Source: Lentisphaerota bacterium (GTDB taxonomy: Bacteria; Verrucomicrobiota; Kiritimatiellia; RFP12; UBA3636). From it: 8,307 nt of DNA. The notes under the pieces were generated by a model, which was given only the letters and a program-made list of their open reading frames with translations, was not told the origin of the DNA and did no database searches. Where the stretch lies: the NCBI GenBank assembly GCA_012514445.1, contig JAAZAI010000426.1, positions 1 to 8,307 of the forward strand, given 5' to 3'. Below are positions 1-5,609 of the stretch, in pieces (position 1 is the first letter of the stretch; each line of letters opens with the position of its first letter). Made by a program: the position numbers and the translations under genes.

Positions 1-1
1 A

Positions 2-106
2 CTGTACGGCTCGCCGGTGGTGCGCGAGGCGCTCCTCGTCTGGGAGCCCGTCGTGTACGACAACCGCGCCTTCCTCGCCACGCGCAGGAAGGCGCTGCTG
101 TACTGA
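2..106 (+). CDS. 3' end of an unrecognised gene (partial)
   Basis: An open frame enters from the left edge and stops at a TGA at 104-106, giving the last 34 residues of a protein (LYGSPVVREALLVWEP... ending RRKALLY). I do not recognise the family and too little is visible to assign one. That it is real coding is suggested by strong G/C preference at third codon positions (ctc, gtc, gcg, ctg) and by the abrupt change to less structured sequence after the stop. It runs on the plus strand and so converges with gpsA across about 400 bases of non-coding DNA. A perfect stem-loop (100-119) overlaps its stop codon. Confidence 0.6.
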   Translation: MYGSPVVREALLVWEPVVYDNRAFLATRRKALLY

Positions 107-119
107 TTCGGATCAGTAC
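100..119 (+). terminator. Stem-loop over the stop codon of the left-edge gene
   Basis: GTACTGAT (100-107) pairs perfectly with ATCAGTAC (112-119) around a TCGG loop. The TGA stop codon lies inside the 5' arm. No T-run follows (tggctcttggg), so this is not a textbook intrinsic terminator; it could still be a 3' processing or mRNA-stabilising hairpin. Pairing is seen directly; the function is inferred. Confidence 0.4.
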
Positions 120-334
120 TGGCTCTTGGGTGAACCGTCGTTGGGCTTGGGCCGTCCTCCGGGGAGGCGAGGTCCGCGCGCTGCCGCATCTTCCCGGGGC
201 GCGGTCGAGTGCCGCTCGCCGGGACGGCGTCGCCCTACCTTTGCCCAGCGGATACCCGCAATGACCTCAAAACGGGATTCTGTCTGCGCTCCCCGCCCCG
301 CCGACCGATGACGAGCACGGCGGTGTGCGGAGCG

Positions 335-399
335 CTGGGATCGCGAGGCTCCGCACTCGCATCTTTCTACACGGCGGGTGCGGAGCCCCGCGCTCCCAG
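335..399. repeat. Imperfect inverted repeat, 22-base arms
   Basis: The arm at 335-356 pairs with the arm at 378-399 at 20 of 22 positions around a 21-base loop. A shorter alternative hairpin uses GTGCGGAG (325-332) with CTCCGCAC (349-356), so the middle arm can pair either way. It lies between two converging genes, where such structures can act as bidirectional terminators, but there is no T-run on either side. It could equally be a dispersed palindromic intergenic element. Confidence 0.6.
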
Positions 400-424
400 A
401 GGCCAGGTTTCAAGCATCGTCAAA

Positions 425-438
425 GCTCGCGACAAAGC
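425..438 (-). repeat. Dispersed element GCTTTGTCGCGAGC, copy 1
   Basis: Read on the minus strand this is GCTTTGTCGCGAGC. The identical 14-mer occurs at 5061-5074 (minus), and a 13-base match (CTTTGTCGCGAGC) occurs at 4588-4600 (plus). Shortened versions are at 6873-6881 and 6582-6589 (minus). All copies are non-coding. Here it lies 3' of gpsA in the gpsA sense. The role is unknown. Confidence 0.6.
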
Positions 439-452
439 TTTCCCAGAGGCCC

Positions 453-473
453 AATTTCAAATTTCAAATTTCT
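453..473. repeat. Heptad array AATTTCA x3, 3' of gpsA
   Basis: Three 7-base units, aatttca, aatttca, aatttct, run without interruption. On the minus strand they read (T/A)GAAATT and belong to the same loose TTTGAAA-like family as the GAAACTT units at 6598-6625. They lie just beyond the hairpin that follows the gpsA stop codon. Confidence 0.7.
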
Positions 474-476
474 CTT

Positions 477-502
477 CCTGCGGGCAGTCCACTGCCCGCA
501 GG
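477..502 (-). terminator. Perfect 11-bp hairpin abutting the gpsA stop
   Basis: CCTGCGGGCAG (477-487) pairs perfectly with CTGCCCGCAGG (492-502) around a 4-base loop. It begins one base past the gpsA TAG (503-505), where a terminator for the plsY-gpsA unit would be expected. On the minus strand it is followed by AAGAGAAATTTG, not by a T-run, so an intrinsic terminator of standard form is not supported. A 3' stabilising hairpin or a Rho-associated end is equally possible. Confidence 0.55.
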
Positions 503-1501
503 CTAGGCGCCGTAGGCTTCGTGCTTCGTGTCGCGGCCCATGAGCATCGCGACGGCGTCGCGAGCCGCCATGCGAGCCTCGAGCACGGCCTTGACCGTCT
601 CGCAGATCGGCATTTCAATGCCCTGGACGCGGGCCAGCTCCACCACGATGGCGCAGTTCCACACGCCTTCGGCCACCTGCTTCATCCCGGCCTGGATGGC
701 GGCGAGGGATTCGCCTCGCCCCAGGCGCTCGCCGACGCCGCGGTTGCGGCTGTGGCGGCTCGTGCAGGTCACGACCAGGTCGCCGATGCCGCTGAGCCCC
801 GCGAACGTCTCCGGCTGGCCGCCGAGCGCGGCGCCGAGCCGCGCCATCTCCGCGAGACCGCGCGTGATCAGCGCCGCGCGCGAGTTGTCGCCGAAGCCCA
901 GGCCGTCGCTCATCCCCACGGCCAGCGCGAGGACGTTCTTGACGGCGCCGCCCAGTTCGACCCCGACGGGGTCGGTCGACGTGTAGACGCGGAAGCGGGG
1001 GCCCGAGAAGACGTTCTGCAGGCGCTTCGCCTGCTCGAGGTCCTCCGAGGCGATGACGACGGCCGTAGGCACGCCGCGCGCGACTTCCTCGGCGTGGGAG
1101 GGTCCGGACAGCGCCGCGACGCCGAGCACGCCGAGCGCCTCGGCGGCGGTGGCGGTCAGGCGTCCGCGCGTCTCCTCGCAGAAGCCCTTGGCCACGCTCA
1201 CGACATCCGCGTCCGCGGGGACGAGTCCGGCGAAGCGCGCGCAGACGCCGCGGTAGAAGTGCGATGGCGTCGCCAGCACGACGAGGCCGGCGCCGACGGC
1301 GGCCGCCGCGGGATCGCTCGTCCAGGTCAGCCCGCGCGGCAGCTTGACGCCGGGCAGGTAGCGGACGTTCTCGCCCGTGGCGCGGATCTCGGCCAGATAG
1401 TCCTCGAAGGGGCCCCAGACGACGACCTCGTGGCCGTTTTCGAGCAGGAGCATGGCCAGGGCGGTGCCCCAGCCGCCGTCGCCGACGATGCAGATCTTCA
1501 T
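503..1501 (-). CDS. gpsA: Glycerol-3-phosphate dehydrogenase [NAD(P)+]
   Basis: This cytoplasmic enzyme reduces dihydroxyacetone phosphate to sn-glycerol-3-phosphate for phospholipid synthesis. The 332-residue product has the usual family length. The N-terminal Rossmann fold carries the dinucleotide-binding loop GDGGWGTALA (7-16). ATPSHF (77-82) and VAKG (103-106) follow, then LSGPSHAEEV (131-140). The substrate-binding and catalytic region has KNV (Lys188) and GIGDLVVTCTSRHSRNR (238-254). The C-terminal helical segment reads EGVWNC and GIEMPIC. The ATG at 1501 is preceded by TGAGGAA, a good ribosome-binding site that includes the TGA stop of plsY; the genes are 7 bases apart, so translation is probably coupled. 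PlsY uses its product directly. The nucleotide loop has Asp8 where many relatives have Ala, still within GxGxxG. The gene ends in TAG followed at once by an 11-bp hairpin. Confidence 0.97.
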   Translation of the reverse strand: MKICIVGDGGWGTALAMLLLENGHEVVVWGPFEDYLAEIRATGENVRYLPGVKLPRGLTWTSDPAAAAVGAGLVVLATPSHFYRGVCARFAGLVPADADVVSVAKGFCEETRGRLTATAAEALGVLGVAALSGPSHAEEVARGVPTAVVIASEDLEQAKRLQNVFSGPRFRVYTSTDPVGVELGGAVKNVLALAVGMSDGLGFGDNSRAALITRGLAEMARLGAALGGQPETFAGLSGIGDLVVTCTSRHSRNRGVGERLGRGESLAAIQAGMKQVAEGVWNCAIVVELARVQGIEMPICETVKAVLEARMAARDAVAMLMGRDTKHEAYGA

Positions 1502-1508
1502 GCGTTCC

Positions 1509-2177
1509 TCATTTCGCTGGAGCGGCGCCGTCTGCGGACGGCTTTCGCTTCGTGAAGCTGAAGCGGTTCTCGGTGCCGCGGAGGAGCCGCGCGATGTTGG
1601 ACTTGTGCTTGACGACGATGAGCAGCGCCATCAGGGCGATGACGGCCGGCACGAGGTGGCGCGGTTCGCGCGCGTTGTCGAGCATCCACACGCCTCCGCC
1701 CACGGCCAGGGCCGCGGCGATCGAGGCGACGGAGACGTAGCGGGTGGCGGCGAAGACCACGACCCAGAGGACGAGGCCGAGGAGCGCCGCATGCGGGGCG
1801 ACGCCGATCGCGATCCCGGCGCCGGTCGCGACGCCTTTGCCGCCCTTGAAGTCCAGGAAGAGCGGGAAGGCATGGCCCAGGAGCACGGCGACCGCCGCGA
1901 CCATCTCGGCCCCGAGCGGCGCCGCGCCCTCGGCGCCCATCGCCATCCACACGCCCGCCGGGATCACGCCGACGGCCACGAGCCCCTTCATCAGGTCGAG
2001 GACGAACGTGGCGACGCCGAGCTTGCGGCCGAGCGTCCGGAAGACGTTCGTGGCGCCGATGTTGCCGCTGCCGACGGTGCGGATGTCGACGCCCCTCGAC
2101 AACCCGGCGAGGTAGCCGAACGGGATCGAGCCCACGAGGTAGGCGGCGATGGCGGATAGCGCGTAAGGCAAGACCAT
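1509..2177 (-). CDS. plsY: Acyl-phosphate:glycerol-3-phosphate acyltransferase PlsY
   Basis: PlsY is the inner-membrane enzyme that moves an acyl chain from acyl-phosphate to glycerol-3-phosphate, giving lysophosphatidic acid. The 222-residue product shows the family signatures in order: GSIPFGYL (16-23), the glycine-rich GSGNIGATNVFRTLG (36-50), DLMKG (61-65), GHAFPLFLDFKGGKGVAT (101-118) and KHKSNIARLLRGTE (180-193). Hydrophobic stretches near residues 4-16, 55-75, 92-105, 118-143 and 166-179 fit a polytopic membrane protein. The Lys/Arg-rich C-terminal tail (RKPSADGAAPAK) would be soluble. I chose the ATG at 2177 because AAGGGGG lies 6 bases upstream; a TTG at 2183 would leave no room for a ribosome-binding site. 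It follows fusA across a gap filled by a heptad repeat array, and overlaps the gpsA ribosome-binding site at its end. Confidence 0.96.
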   Translation of the reverse strand: MVLPYALSAIAAYLVGSIPFGYLAGLSRGVDIRTVGSGNIGATNVFRTLGRKLGVATFVLDLMKGLVAVGVIPAGVWMAMGAEGAAPLGAEMVAAVAVLLGHAFPLFLDFKGGKGVATGAGIAIGVAPHAALLGLVLWVVVFAATRYVSVASIAAALAVGGGVWMLDNAREPRHLVPAVIALMALLIVVKHKSNIARLLRGTENRFSFTKRKPSADGAAPAK

Positions 2178-2183
2178 TGACAA

Positions 2184-2190
2184 CCCCCTT
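2184..2190 (-). promoter_or_regulatory. plsY ribosome-binding site
   Basis: On the minus strand AAGGGGG lies 6 bases before the ATG at 2177 and fixes the start of plsY. It directly adjoins the heptad array that fills the fusA-plsY gap. It resembles one of the array's own units (AAGGGAC), so the site may have been shaped by the repeat. Confidence 0.6.
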
Positions 2191-2192
2191 GA

Positions 2193-2277
2193 GTCGCTAG
2201 TCGCTAGTCGCTAGCCGCTAGTACCTAAGTACCTAGTACCTAGCCGCTAGCCGCTAGCCGCTAGTCCCTTGTTCCTA
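2193..2277 (-). repeat. Heptad tandem array between fusA and plsY (12 units)
   Basis: In the gene sense the units read: TAGGAAC, AAGGGAC, TAGCGGC x3, TAGGTAC x2, one extra T, TAGGTAC, TAGCGGC, TAGCGAC x3. That is 12 units of 7 bases with a single 1-base slip, and nearly all begin with TAG. The first TAG is the fusA stop codon itself (2275-2277), so the array starts exactly at the end of the gene. It occupies almost the whole fusA-plsY gap. Similar units recur at 5083-5117 and 6891-6918. Confidence 0.9.
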
Positions 2278-4383
2278 GCGGATCTTGTTCGCGGCGCGGC
2301 GGCGCTCGAGGATCTGCTCGGTGACGATGAACGGCACCGCCTCGTAGCGCTCGAAGTGCATCGTGAACGAGCCGCGGCCCTGGGTCAGCGTGCGAACCGT
2401 GTTGGAATAGCCGAACATCTCGCTCAGCGGCACCATGGCGGTGACGATCTTCATGCCGGCCTTCTCGTTCATCTGCTCGATGCGCCCGCGGCGCTGGCAG
2501 ATCGAACCGGTGACGGCGCCGAGGTAGTCCTCGGGCGCGGTGACCTCGACGGACATCACGGGCTCGAGCAATTGGGGATTGCCGGCGAGCACGAGCTTCT
2601 TGAAGCACTGGCGCGCCGCTTCCTGGAACGCGAATTCCGAGGAGTCGACCTCGTGGTAGGTGCCGTCGTAGAGGGTGACCTGGATGTCCACCACCGGATA
2701 GCCGGCGTAGGGGCCGCGGAGCATCGCGGCGATGACGCCCTTCTCGACGGCCGGCACGTACTCGCCCGGGATCGAACCGCCCTTGAGGCCGTTGACGAAG
2801 GCGAAGCCCTTGCCCGGCTCCTGGGGTTCGATCTTGAGGTAGACGTGGCCGTACTGGCCGCGGCCGCCGGACTGCTTGGCGTGCTTGTAGTCGCCCTGCT
2901 TCGCCTCGGTGGGCGTTTCGCGGTAGGCCACTTCGGGGCGGCCGACGGCGGCTTCGACGCCGAATTCGCGCTTGAGGCGGTCCACGATGATCTCGAGGTG
3001 GAGTTCGCCCATGCCGGAGATGATCGTCTCCTCGGTCTCCTCGTCGAAGTTCACGACGAAGGTGGGATCCTCCTCGGCGAGGGACTGGAGGCCATGGATG
3101 AGCTTCTCGTTGTCGTTGCGCGAGGCGGGCTTGATGGAAATCGAGATGACGGGCGCGGGGAACTCGATGTTCTCGAGCACGATCGACGTGTCGCGCATGC
3201 AGATCGTGTCGCCGGTGCGGGTGCGCGAGAGGCCCACGACCGCGACGATGTCGCCGGCGTGCGCCCGATCGATGGACTCCTGCTTGTTCGCGTGCATGCG
3301 GACGATGCGCCCGATGCGCTGCTGCTGCTCGCGCGTGCTGTTCCAGACCGTGGCGCCCGTGTCCAGCGTGCCGGAGTAGACGCGGATGTAGACGAGCTTG
3401 CCCATGTGCTTGTCGGCGACGATCTTGAACGCGAGGGCGCTGAACGGCTCGTTGTCGTCCGCCTTGCGGACCGGGGCCTGGACGCCCTGTTCGACCTCCT
3501 CCTTCGTCAGCGCGCCCGTCACGGGCGGCACGTCGAGGGGCGAAGGCAGGTAGTCGACCACCGCGTCCAGCAGGGGCTGCACGCCCTTGTTCTTGAAGGC
3601 CGTGCCGCACAGCACGGGAACGACCGTGCGCGCGACCGTGGCCTTGCGGATCGCGCCGAGGATCTCGGCGCGGGTGAGCGCCTCGCCCGCGAAGAACTTC
3701 TCGAGCAGCGCGTCGTCCGTCTCGGCGACCTTCTCGATCAGGTGGTTGCGCCACTCCTGCGCCAGCGGCAGCATCGCGGCGGGGATCTCTTCGCGGACGA
3801 CCTCCTGGCCCTGGCTGTCCTCGACGAAGATCAGCGCCTTCATCTCGATGAGGTCGATCACGCCCCGGAACGTGTCCGAGGCCCCGATGGGAATCATCAC
3901 GGGGACCGGATTGGCCTTGAGCGTGCCCTTGATCGCGTCGACGACGGAGAAGAAGTCCGCGCCGATGCGGTCCATCTTGTTGACGAAGGCGATCTTGGGG
4001 ACCTCGTACTTCTCGGACTGGCGCCAGACCTGCTCGGTCTGCGGCTGGACGCCGCCGACGGCGCAGAACAGCGCGACGGCGCCGTCGAGCACGCGCAGGG
4101 AGCGCTCGACCTCGGCCGTGAAGTCCACGTGCCCCGGGGTGTCGATGAGGGTGATCTGGTGGCCGCGCCACATCGCGGTGGTGGCGGCGGAGCCGATCGT
4201 GATGCCGCGCTCCTGCTCCTGGACCATGAAGTCCATGGTGGCCGCGCCGTCGTGGACTTCGCCCAGCTTGTGGGATTTTCCGCAGTAGTAGAGGATGCGT
4301 TCGCTGGTCGTGGTCTTGCCGGCGTCGATGTGCGCCATGATGCCGATGTTGCGGACGAGGTCGAGGGTCGTAGTACGTGCCAT
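2275..4383 (-). CDS. fusA: Elongation factor G
   Basis: EF-G is the ribosomal translocase GTPase, which also helps RF/RRF-driven ribosome recycling; it is cytosolic. The 702-residue product is full length. The G domain has the P-loop AHIDAGKTT (17-25), switch I ending in ERGITI (58-63), DTPGH (81-85) and NKMD (135-138). Domain III has [10 protein letters not shown]. Domain IV has [15 protein letters not shown] and [10 protein letters not shown]. Domain V holds [13 protein letters not shown] and ends near FERYEAVP. Switch I continues ITIGSAATT, with Gly where E. coli EF-G has Thr; all catalytic motifs are otherwise intact. The start is set by a strong AGGAGG 8 bases before the ATG. That site is paired within a 7-bp hairpin. 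The stop TAG is also the first three bases of a heptad array. It is not next to rpsL or rpsG, its usual str-operon partners; plsY follows 97 bases later. Confidence 0.98.
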   Translation of the reverse strand: MARTTTLDLVRNIGIMAHIDAGKTTTSERILYYCGKSHKLGEVHDGAATMDFMVQEQERGITIGSAATTAMWRGHQITLIDTPGHVDFTAEVERSLRVLDGAVALFCAVGGVQPQTEQVWRQSEKYEVPKIAFVNKMDRIGADFFSVVDAIKGTLKANPVPVMIPIGASDTFRGVIDLIEMKALIFVEDSQGQEVVREEIPAAMLPLAQEWRNHLIEKVAETDDALLEKFFAGEALTRAEILGAIRKATVARTVVPVLCGTAFKNKGVQPLLDAVVDYLPSPLDVPPVTGALTKEEVEQGVQAPVRKADDNEPFSALAFKIVADKHMGKLVYIRVYSGTLDTGATVWNSTREQQQRIGRIVRMHANKQESIDRAHAGDIVAVVGLSRTRTGDTICMRDTSIVLENIEFPAPVISISIKPASRNDNEKLIHGLQSLAEEDPTFVVNFDEETEETIISGMGELHLEIIVDRLKREFGVEAAVGRPEVAYRETPTEAKQGDYKHAKQSGGRGQYGHVYLKIEPQEPGKGFAFVNGLKGGSIPGEYVPAVEKGVIAAMLRGPYAGYPVVDIQVTLYDGTYHEVDSSEFAFQEAARQCFKKLVLAGNPQLLEPVMSVEVTAPEDYLGAVTGSICQRRGRIEQMNEKAGMKIVTAMVPLSEMFGYSNTVRTLTQGRGSFTMHFERYEAVPFIVTEQILERRRAANKIR

Positions 4384-4390
4384 GGTCGTT

Positions 4391-4410
4391 TCCTCCTGAA
4401 CCGTCAGGAG
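4391..4410 (-). promoter_or_regulatory. fusA ribosome-binding site inside a hairpin
   Basis: The fusA leader RNA reads CUCCUGA, loop CGGU, UCAGGAG, giving a perfect 7-bp stem (DNA 4404-4410 with 4393-4399). The 3' arm contains most of the AGGAGG Shine-Dalgarno core (4391-4396), and the 5' arm carries CUCCU, the same core as the 16S anti-Shine-Dalgarno. If it forms, the ribosome-binding site is masked. The pairing is seen; regulation is inferred. Confidence 0.55.
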
Positions 4411-4454
4411 CTTCTTGCGAGTTGCTCTTGTTTTTGAAAAATAAAAGAAAACAA

Positions 4455-4482
4455 AGTATCACACATCCAACGGATTGCACAA
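4455..4482 (-). promoter_or_regulatory. Possible fusA promoter
   Basis: On the minus strand TTGTGC (4477-4482) and GATACT (4455-4460) are separated by 16 bases, and TGT precedes the -10 hexamer at near-extended spacing. The region just downstream (TTTGTTTTCTTTTATTTTTC) is the most A+T-rich stretch of the window, as expected near a promoter. Neither hexamer is close to consensus, so this is tentative. Confidence 0.35.
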
Positions 4483-4587
4483 GCAAAAACAGCGGGGCGC
4501 AATCGGTAATCGGTGGGCGTGTGTCAGGAAAGTGACAGGGTTGTTGTTTTTCGGGAGTTGGAAGTTGCCTTCAAGCTTTGCCCCGAA

Positions 4588-4600
4588 CTTTGTCGCGAGC
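4588..4600 (+). repeat. Dispersed element CTTTGTCGCGAGC, copy 2
   Basis: Plus-strand CTTTGTCGCGAGC, identical over 13 bases to copies 1 (425-438) and 3 (5061-5074), which are on the minus strand. The match to copy 1 runs on through TT (GAGCTT). This is the only copy in the plus orientation. Confidence 0.6.
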
Positions 4601-4684
4601 TTCGTCGAATCCAACACAGTCCTGATCGTCATCATCATCCTGATCGCAATCGATGCGAAGGGGCGTGCGGGCCCTGAGCGCCGC

Positions 4685-4718
4685 CGGGCAACCCGTCGTA
4701 GCCGGGTTGGTACTCCGC
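4685..4718. repeat. 34-bp direct repeat, copy A (internal hairpin)
   Basis: The 34 bases here are identical to 4851-4884. Each copy contains a 7-bp inverted repeat, CAACCCG / CGGGTTG (4689-4695 with 4703-4709), around the loop TCGTAGC. The two copies flank a 15-bp tandem and another hairpin. The layout resembles REP/BIME-type intergenic palindromes, but I cannot assign it to a named family. Confidence 0.85.
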
Positions 4719-4723
4719 TGCCA

Positions 4724-4768
4724 GTGCCGACGCGACCGGTGCCGACGCGGCCGGTACCGACGCGGCTA
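4724..4768. repeat. 15-bp tandem repeat, three units
   Basis: Three consecutive 15-base units: gtgccgacgcgaccg (4724-4738), gtgccgacgcggccg (4739-4753) and gtaccgacgcggcta (4754-4768). They lie between the two copies of the 34-bp repeat. A CGACGCGTCG palindrome follows at 4769-4778. On the minus strand one frame translates as repeated RVGTG, a by-product of the repeat. Confidence 0.85.
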
Positions 4769-4784
4769 CGACGCGTCGCCCACT

Positions 4785-4803
4785 CGAATGGCCGCGCCAT
4801 TCG
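4785..4803. repeat. 8-bp perfect hairpin in the repeat cluster
   Basis: CGAATGGC (4785-4792) pairs with GCCATTCG (4796-4803) around a 3-base CGC loop. It lies midway between the two copies of the 34-bp repeat. Confidence 0.6.
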
Positions 4804-4850
4804 CCCCGGGATTCGCACGGCTGTAAACGGCGGCAGCCGGCAGCCGCCTT

Positions 4851-4884
4851 CGGGCAACCCGTCGTAGCCGGGTTGGTACTCCGC
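4851..4884. repeat. 34-bp direct repeat, copy B (internal hairpin)
   Basis: Identical over all 34 bases to 4685-4718, in the same orientation, with the internal stem at 4855-4861 / 4869-4875. Identity stops after CCGC: copy A continues tgccag and copy B continues agcggc. The sharp boundary suggests a discrete element. Confidence 0.85.
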
Positions 4885-4918
4885 AGCGGCGCGCCGCGCG
4901 CGCCCGCCACGGCTGGAG

Positions 4919-4969
4919 GGGCGCAATCCCTTGCGCCCGTAGCGGCGGCCAAGGGCCTGGCCGCCCTAC
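4919..4969. repeat. Two back-to-back hairpins
   Basis: GGGCGCAA (4919-4926) pairs with TTGCGCCC (4931-4938) around TCCC. Immediately after, GTAG (4939-4942), a one-base bulge, and GGCGGCCA (4944-4951) pair with TGGCCGCC (4958-4965) and CTAC (4966-4969) around a 6-base loop. No T-run follows on either strand, so these look more like a palindromic repeat unit than a terminator. Confidence 0.65.
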
Positions 4970-5060
4970 CGCATGACTCTGCCACGGGATCGCTCTCGCC
5001 GGACAACAACGGATTCCCGGGACGACTGCACCCCACTCACGCACTCTCCTCGTCGACAAC

Positions 5061-5074
5061 GCTCGCGACAAAGC
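5061..5074 (-). repeat. Dispersed element GCTTTGTCGCGAGC, copy 3
   Basis: Minus strand GCTTTGTCGCGAGC, identical to copy 1. Its GCGACAAAG core (plus sense) ends at 5073, nine bases before the TAG-heptad array that begins at 5083. The same core and the same nine-base gap recur beside the array 3' of rpmA (6873-6881, array from 6891). Confidence 0.6.
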
Positions 5075-5082
5075 CCCCCTCG

Positions 5083-5117
5083 GCAACTAGGGGCTAGCGA
5101 CTAACGACTAGCGACTA
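5083..5117 (-). repeat. Heptad array at the end of the URO-D-like remnant
   Basis: In minus-strand sense the five units are TAGTCGC, TAGTCGT, TAGTCGC, TAGCCCC and TAGTTGC. The first TAG is exactly the stop codon of the coding remnant that ends at 5115, the same arrangement as at fusA. Confidence 0.85.
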
Positions 5118-5231
5118 CACAGGGTAGTTTCCTTCGCGGCGCCAGATGTCGAGCATCTGCTCGTAGCGCCGCAGCTCCATCCCGGTGTAGATGCAGTTGC
5201 TCGTCGCGAACACGTAACCGCCGCCTGGCTT
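5115..5231 (-). pseudogene. C-terminal remnant, probable uroporphyrinogen-decarboxylase family
   Basis: The minus-strand frame encodes KPGGGYVFATSNCIYTGM followed by ELRRYEQMLDIWRREGNYPV and a TAG. Pro-Gly-Gly-Gly-(Y/F) followed by a hydrophobic strand, Asn and a closing helix is the C-terminal pattern of URO-D-fold TIM barrels (HemE-like and MtaA/CmuA methyltransferases). Only about 38 residues remain. Upstream of the Lys at 5229-5231 the same frame stays open but is merely antisense to the DUF4143 fragment, so the N-terminal 300 or so residues are missing. The family call rests on pattern memory and is moderate. Confidence 0.55.
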
Positions 5232-5609
5232 GCGCGCTACACGCGAAAGGAGGATGTCGAAGGCGGCCTGATCCGGGGCGAGCTGTTCGAAAACCACGTG
5301 ATTCTCGAAATCCTCAAGCGCCTGCTCAACAGGGGCGAGACTCCGGACTTGTTTTTCTACCGCGACAAGAACGGGCGGGAGGTCGATCTGATCGTCAACC
5401 GGCATGGCGCGGCGACGCCCGTCGAGATCAAATCGGCCGCCACGTTTTCGACGTCGTTCGCGGACGGCGTTCTGTTCTTCCGCTCGACCTTCCCGAATTG
5501 CCGGCCCGGGGTCGTCGTCTACAACGGGGACGACGCGCTGCCGCCCTACAAGGACGTGGCGCTTGCGAACCCCCTGTCGCCCGGGTGGAAGGACAAGATC
5601 CTCACCTGA
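5226..5609 (+). pseudogene. C-terminal remnant of a DUF4143-type ATPase
   Basis: The plus-strand frame contains RGELFENHVVLEILKRLLN, then LFFYRDKNGREVDLIV, then PVEIKSAATFSTSF. These are the hallmarks of the C-terminal DUF4143 domain of AAA-type ATPases, a PD-(D/E)XK-like fold with the EVD...EIK residues intact. About 127 residues remain. The N-terminal ATPase (Walker A/B) and the first part of DUF4143 are absent, and no start codon precedes the conserved FENHV motif; the first possible start, GTG 5298, lies inside it. The frame upstream of about 5226 is antisense to the URO-D-like remnant. The last 8 bases overlap the 3' end of dus tail to tail (5602-5609). It is probably a non-functional leftover of a mobile or accessory gene. 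Confidence 0.75.

Larger units (their letters stand above)
107..476. other. Non-coding gap with inverted and direct repeats, no gene
   Basis: The gap between the left-edge gene and gpsA holds no convincing gene. Open frames here lack a ribosome-binding site and family resemblance, or run on as antisense of gpsA. It contains a long imperfect inverted repeat (335-399), the direct repeat tcccagaggcc at 394-404 and 441-451, a copy of the dispersed element gctcgcgacaaagc (425-438), and a heptad array (453-473). The first 200 bases (about 120-320) show only small G+C-rich palindromes such as cctcc-gg-ggagg (156-167). Confidence 0.7.
4483..5082. other. 600-base non-coding gap rich in hairpins and repeats
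   Basis: No gene is supported here: open frames on both strands merely translate the repeats and have no family resemblance. Contents from left to right: tandem aatcggt x2 (4501-4514); a short tgtca/tgaca hairpin (4522-4537); a plus-strand copy of the dispersed CTTTGTCGCGAGC element (4588-4600); a cctgatcg-rich stretch (4621-4645); a hairpin cluster with a 34-bp direct repeat and a 15-bp tandem (4685-4969); unremarkable sequence (4970-5060); and another copy of the dispersed element (5061-5074). Confidence 0.75.

Noticed and set aside
477..502. Canonical Rho-independent terminator for gpsA
   Set aside because: The stem is perfect but no T-run follows on the minus strand, so only a terminator-like hairpin is claimed.
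209..1555. Long plus-strand open frame opposite gpsA
   Set aside because: It is antisense to a clear gpsA, rich in Arg/Ala/His as expected of a G+C-rich shadow frame, and has no motif or ribosome-binding site.
2193..2277. Possible CRISPR array
   Set aside because: Units are 7 bases with no spacers between them; this is a simple tandem array. No cas gene is present.
2269..4437. Very long plus-strand frame opposite fusA, and a second minus-strand frame across it
   Set aside because: Both are shadow frames of a fully conserved EF-G; their composition (long Asp/Leu/Val or Arg/His runs) reflects codon bias, not protein.
4459..5097. Several open frames on both strands upstream of fusA
   Set aside because: They translate the 34-bp and 15-bp repeats (for example repeated RVGTG), have no family resemblance and overlap each other.
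5298..5609. Functional small DUF4143 gene starting at GTG 5298
   Set aside because: The GTG lies inside the conserved FENHV motif, there is no suitable ribosome-binding site, and the ATPase part is missing; treated as a remnant.
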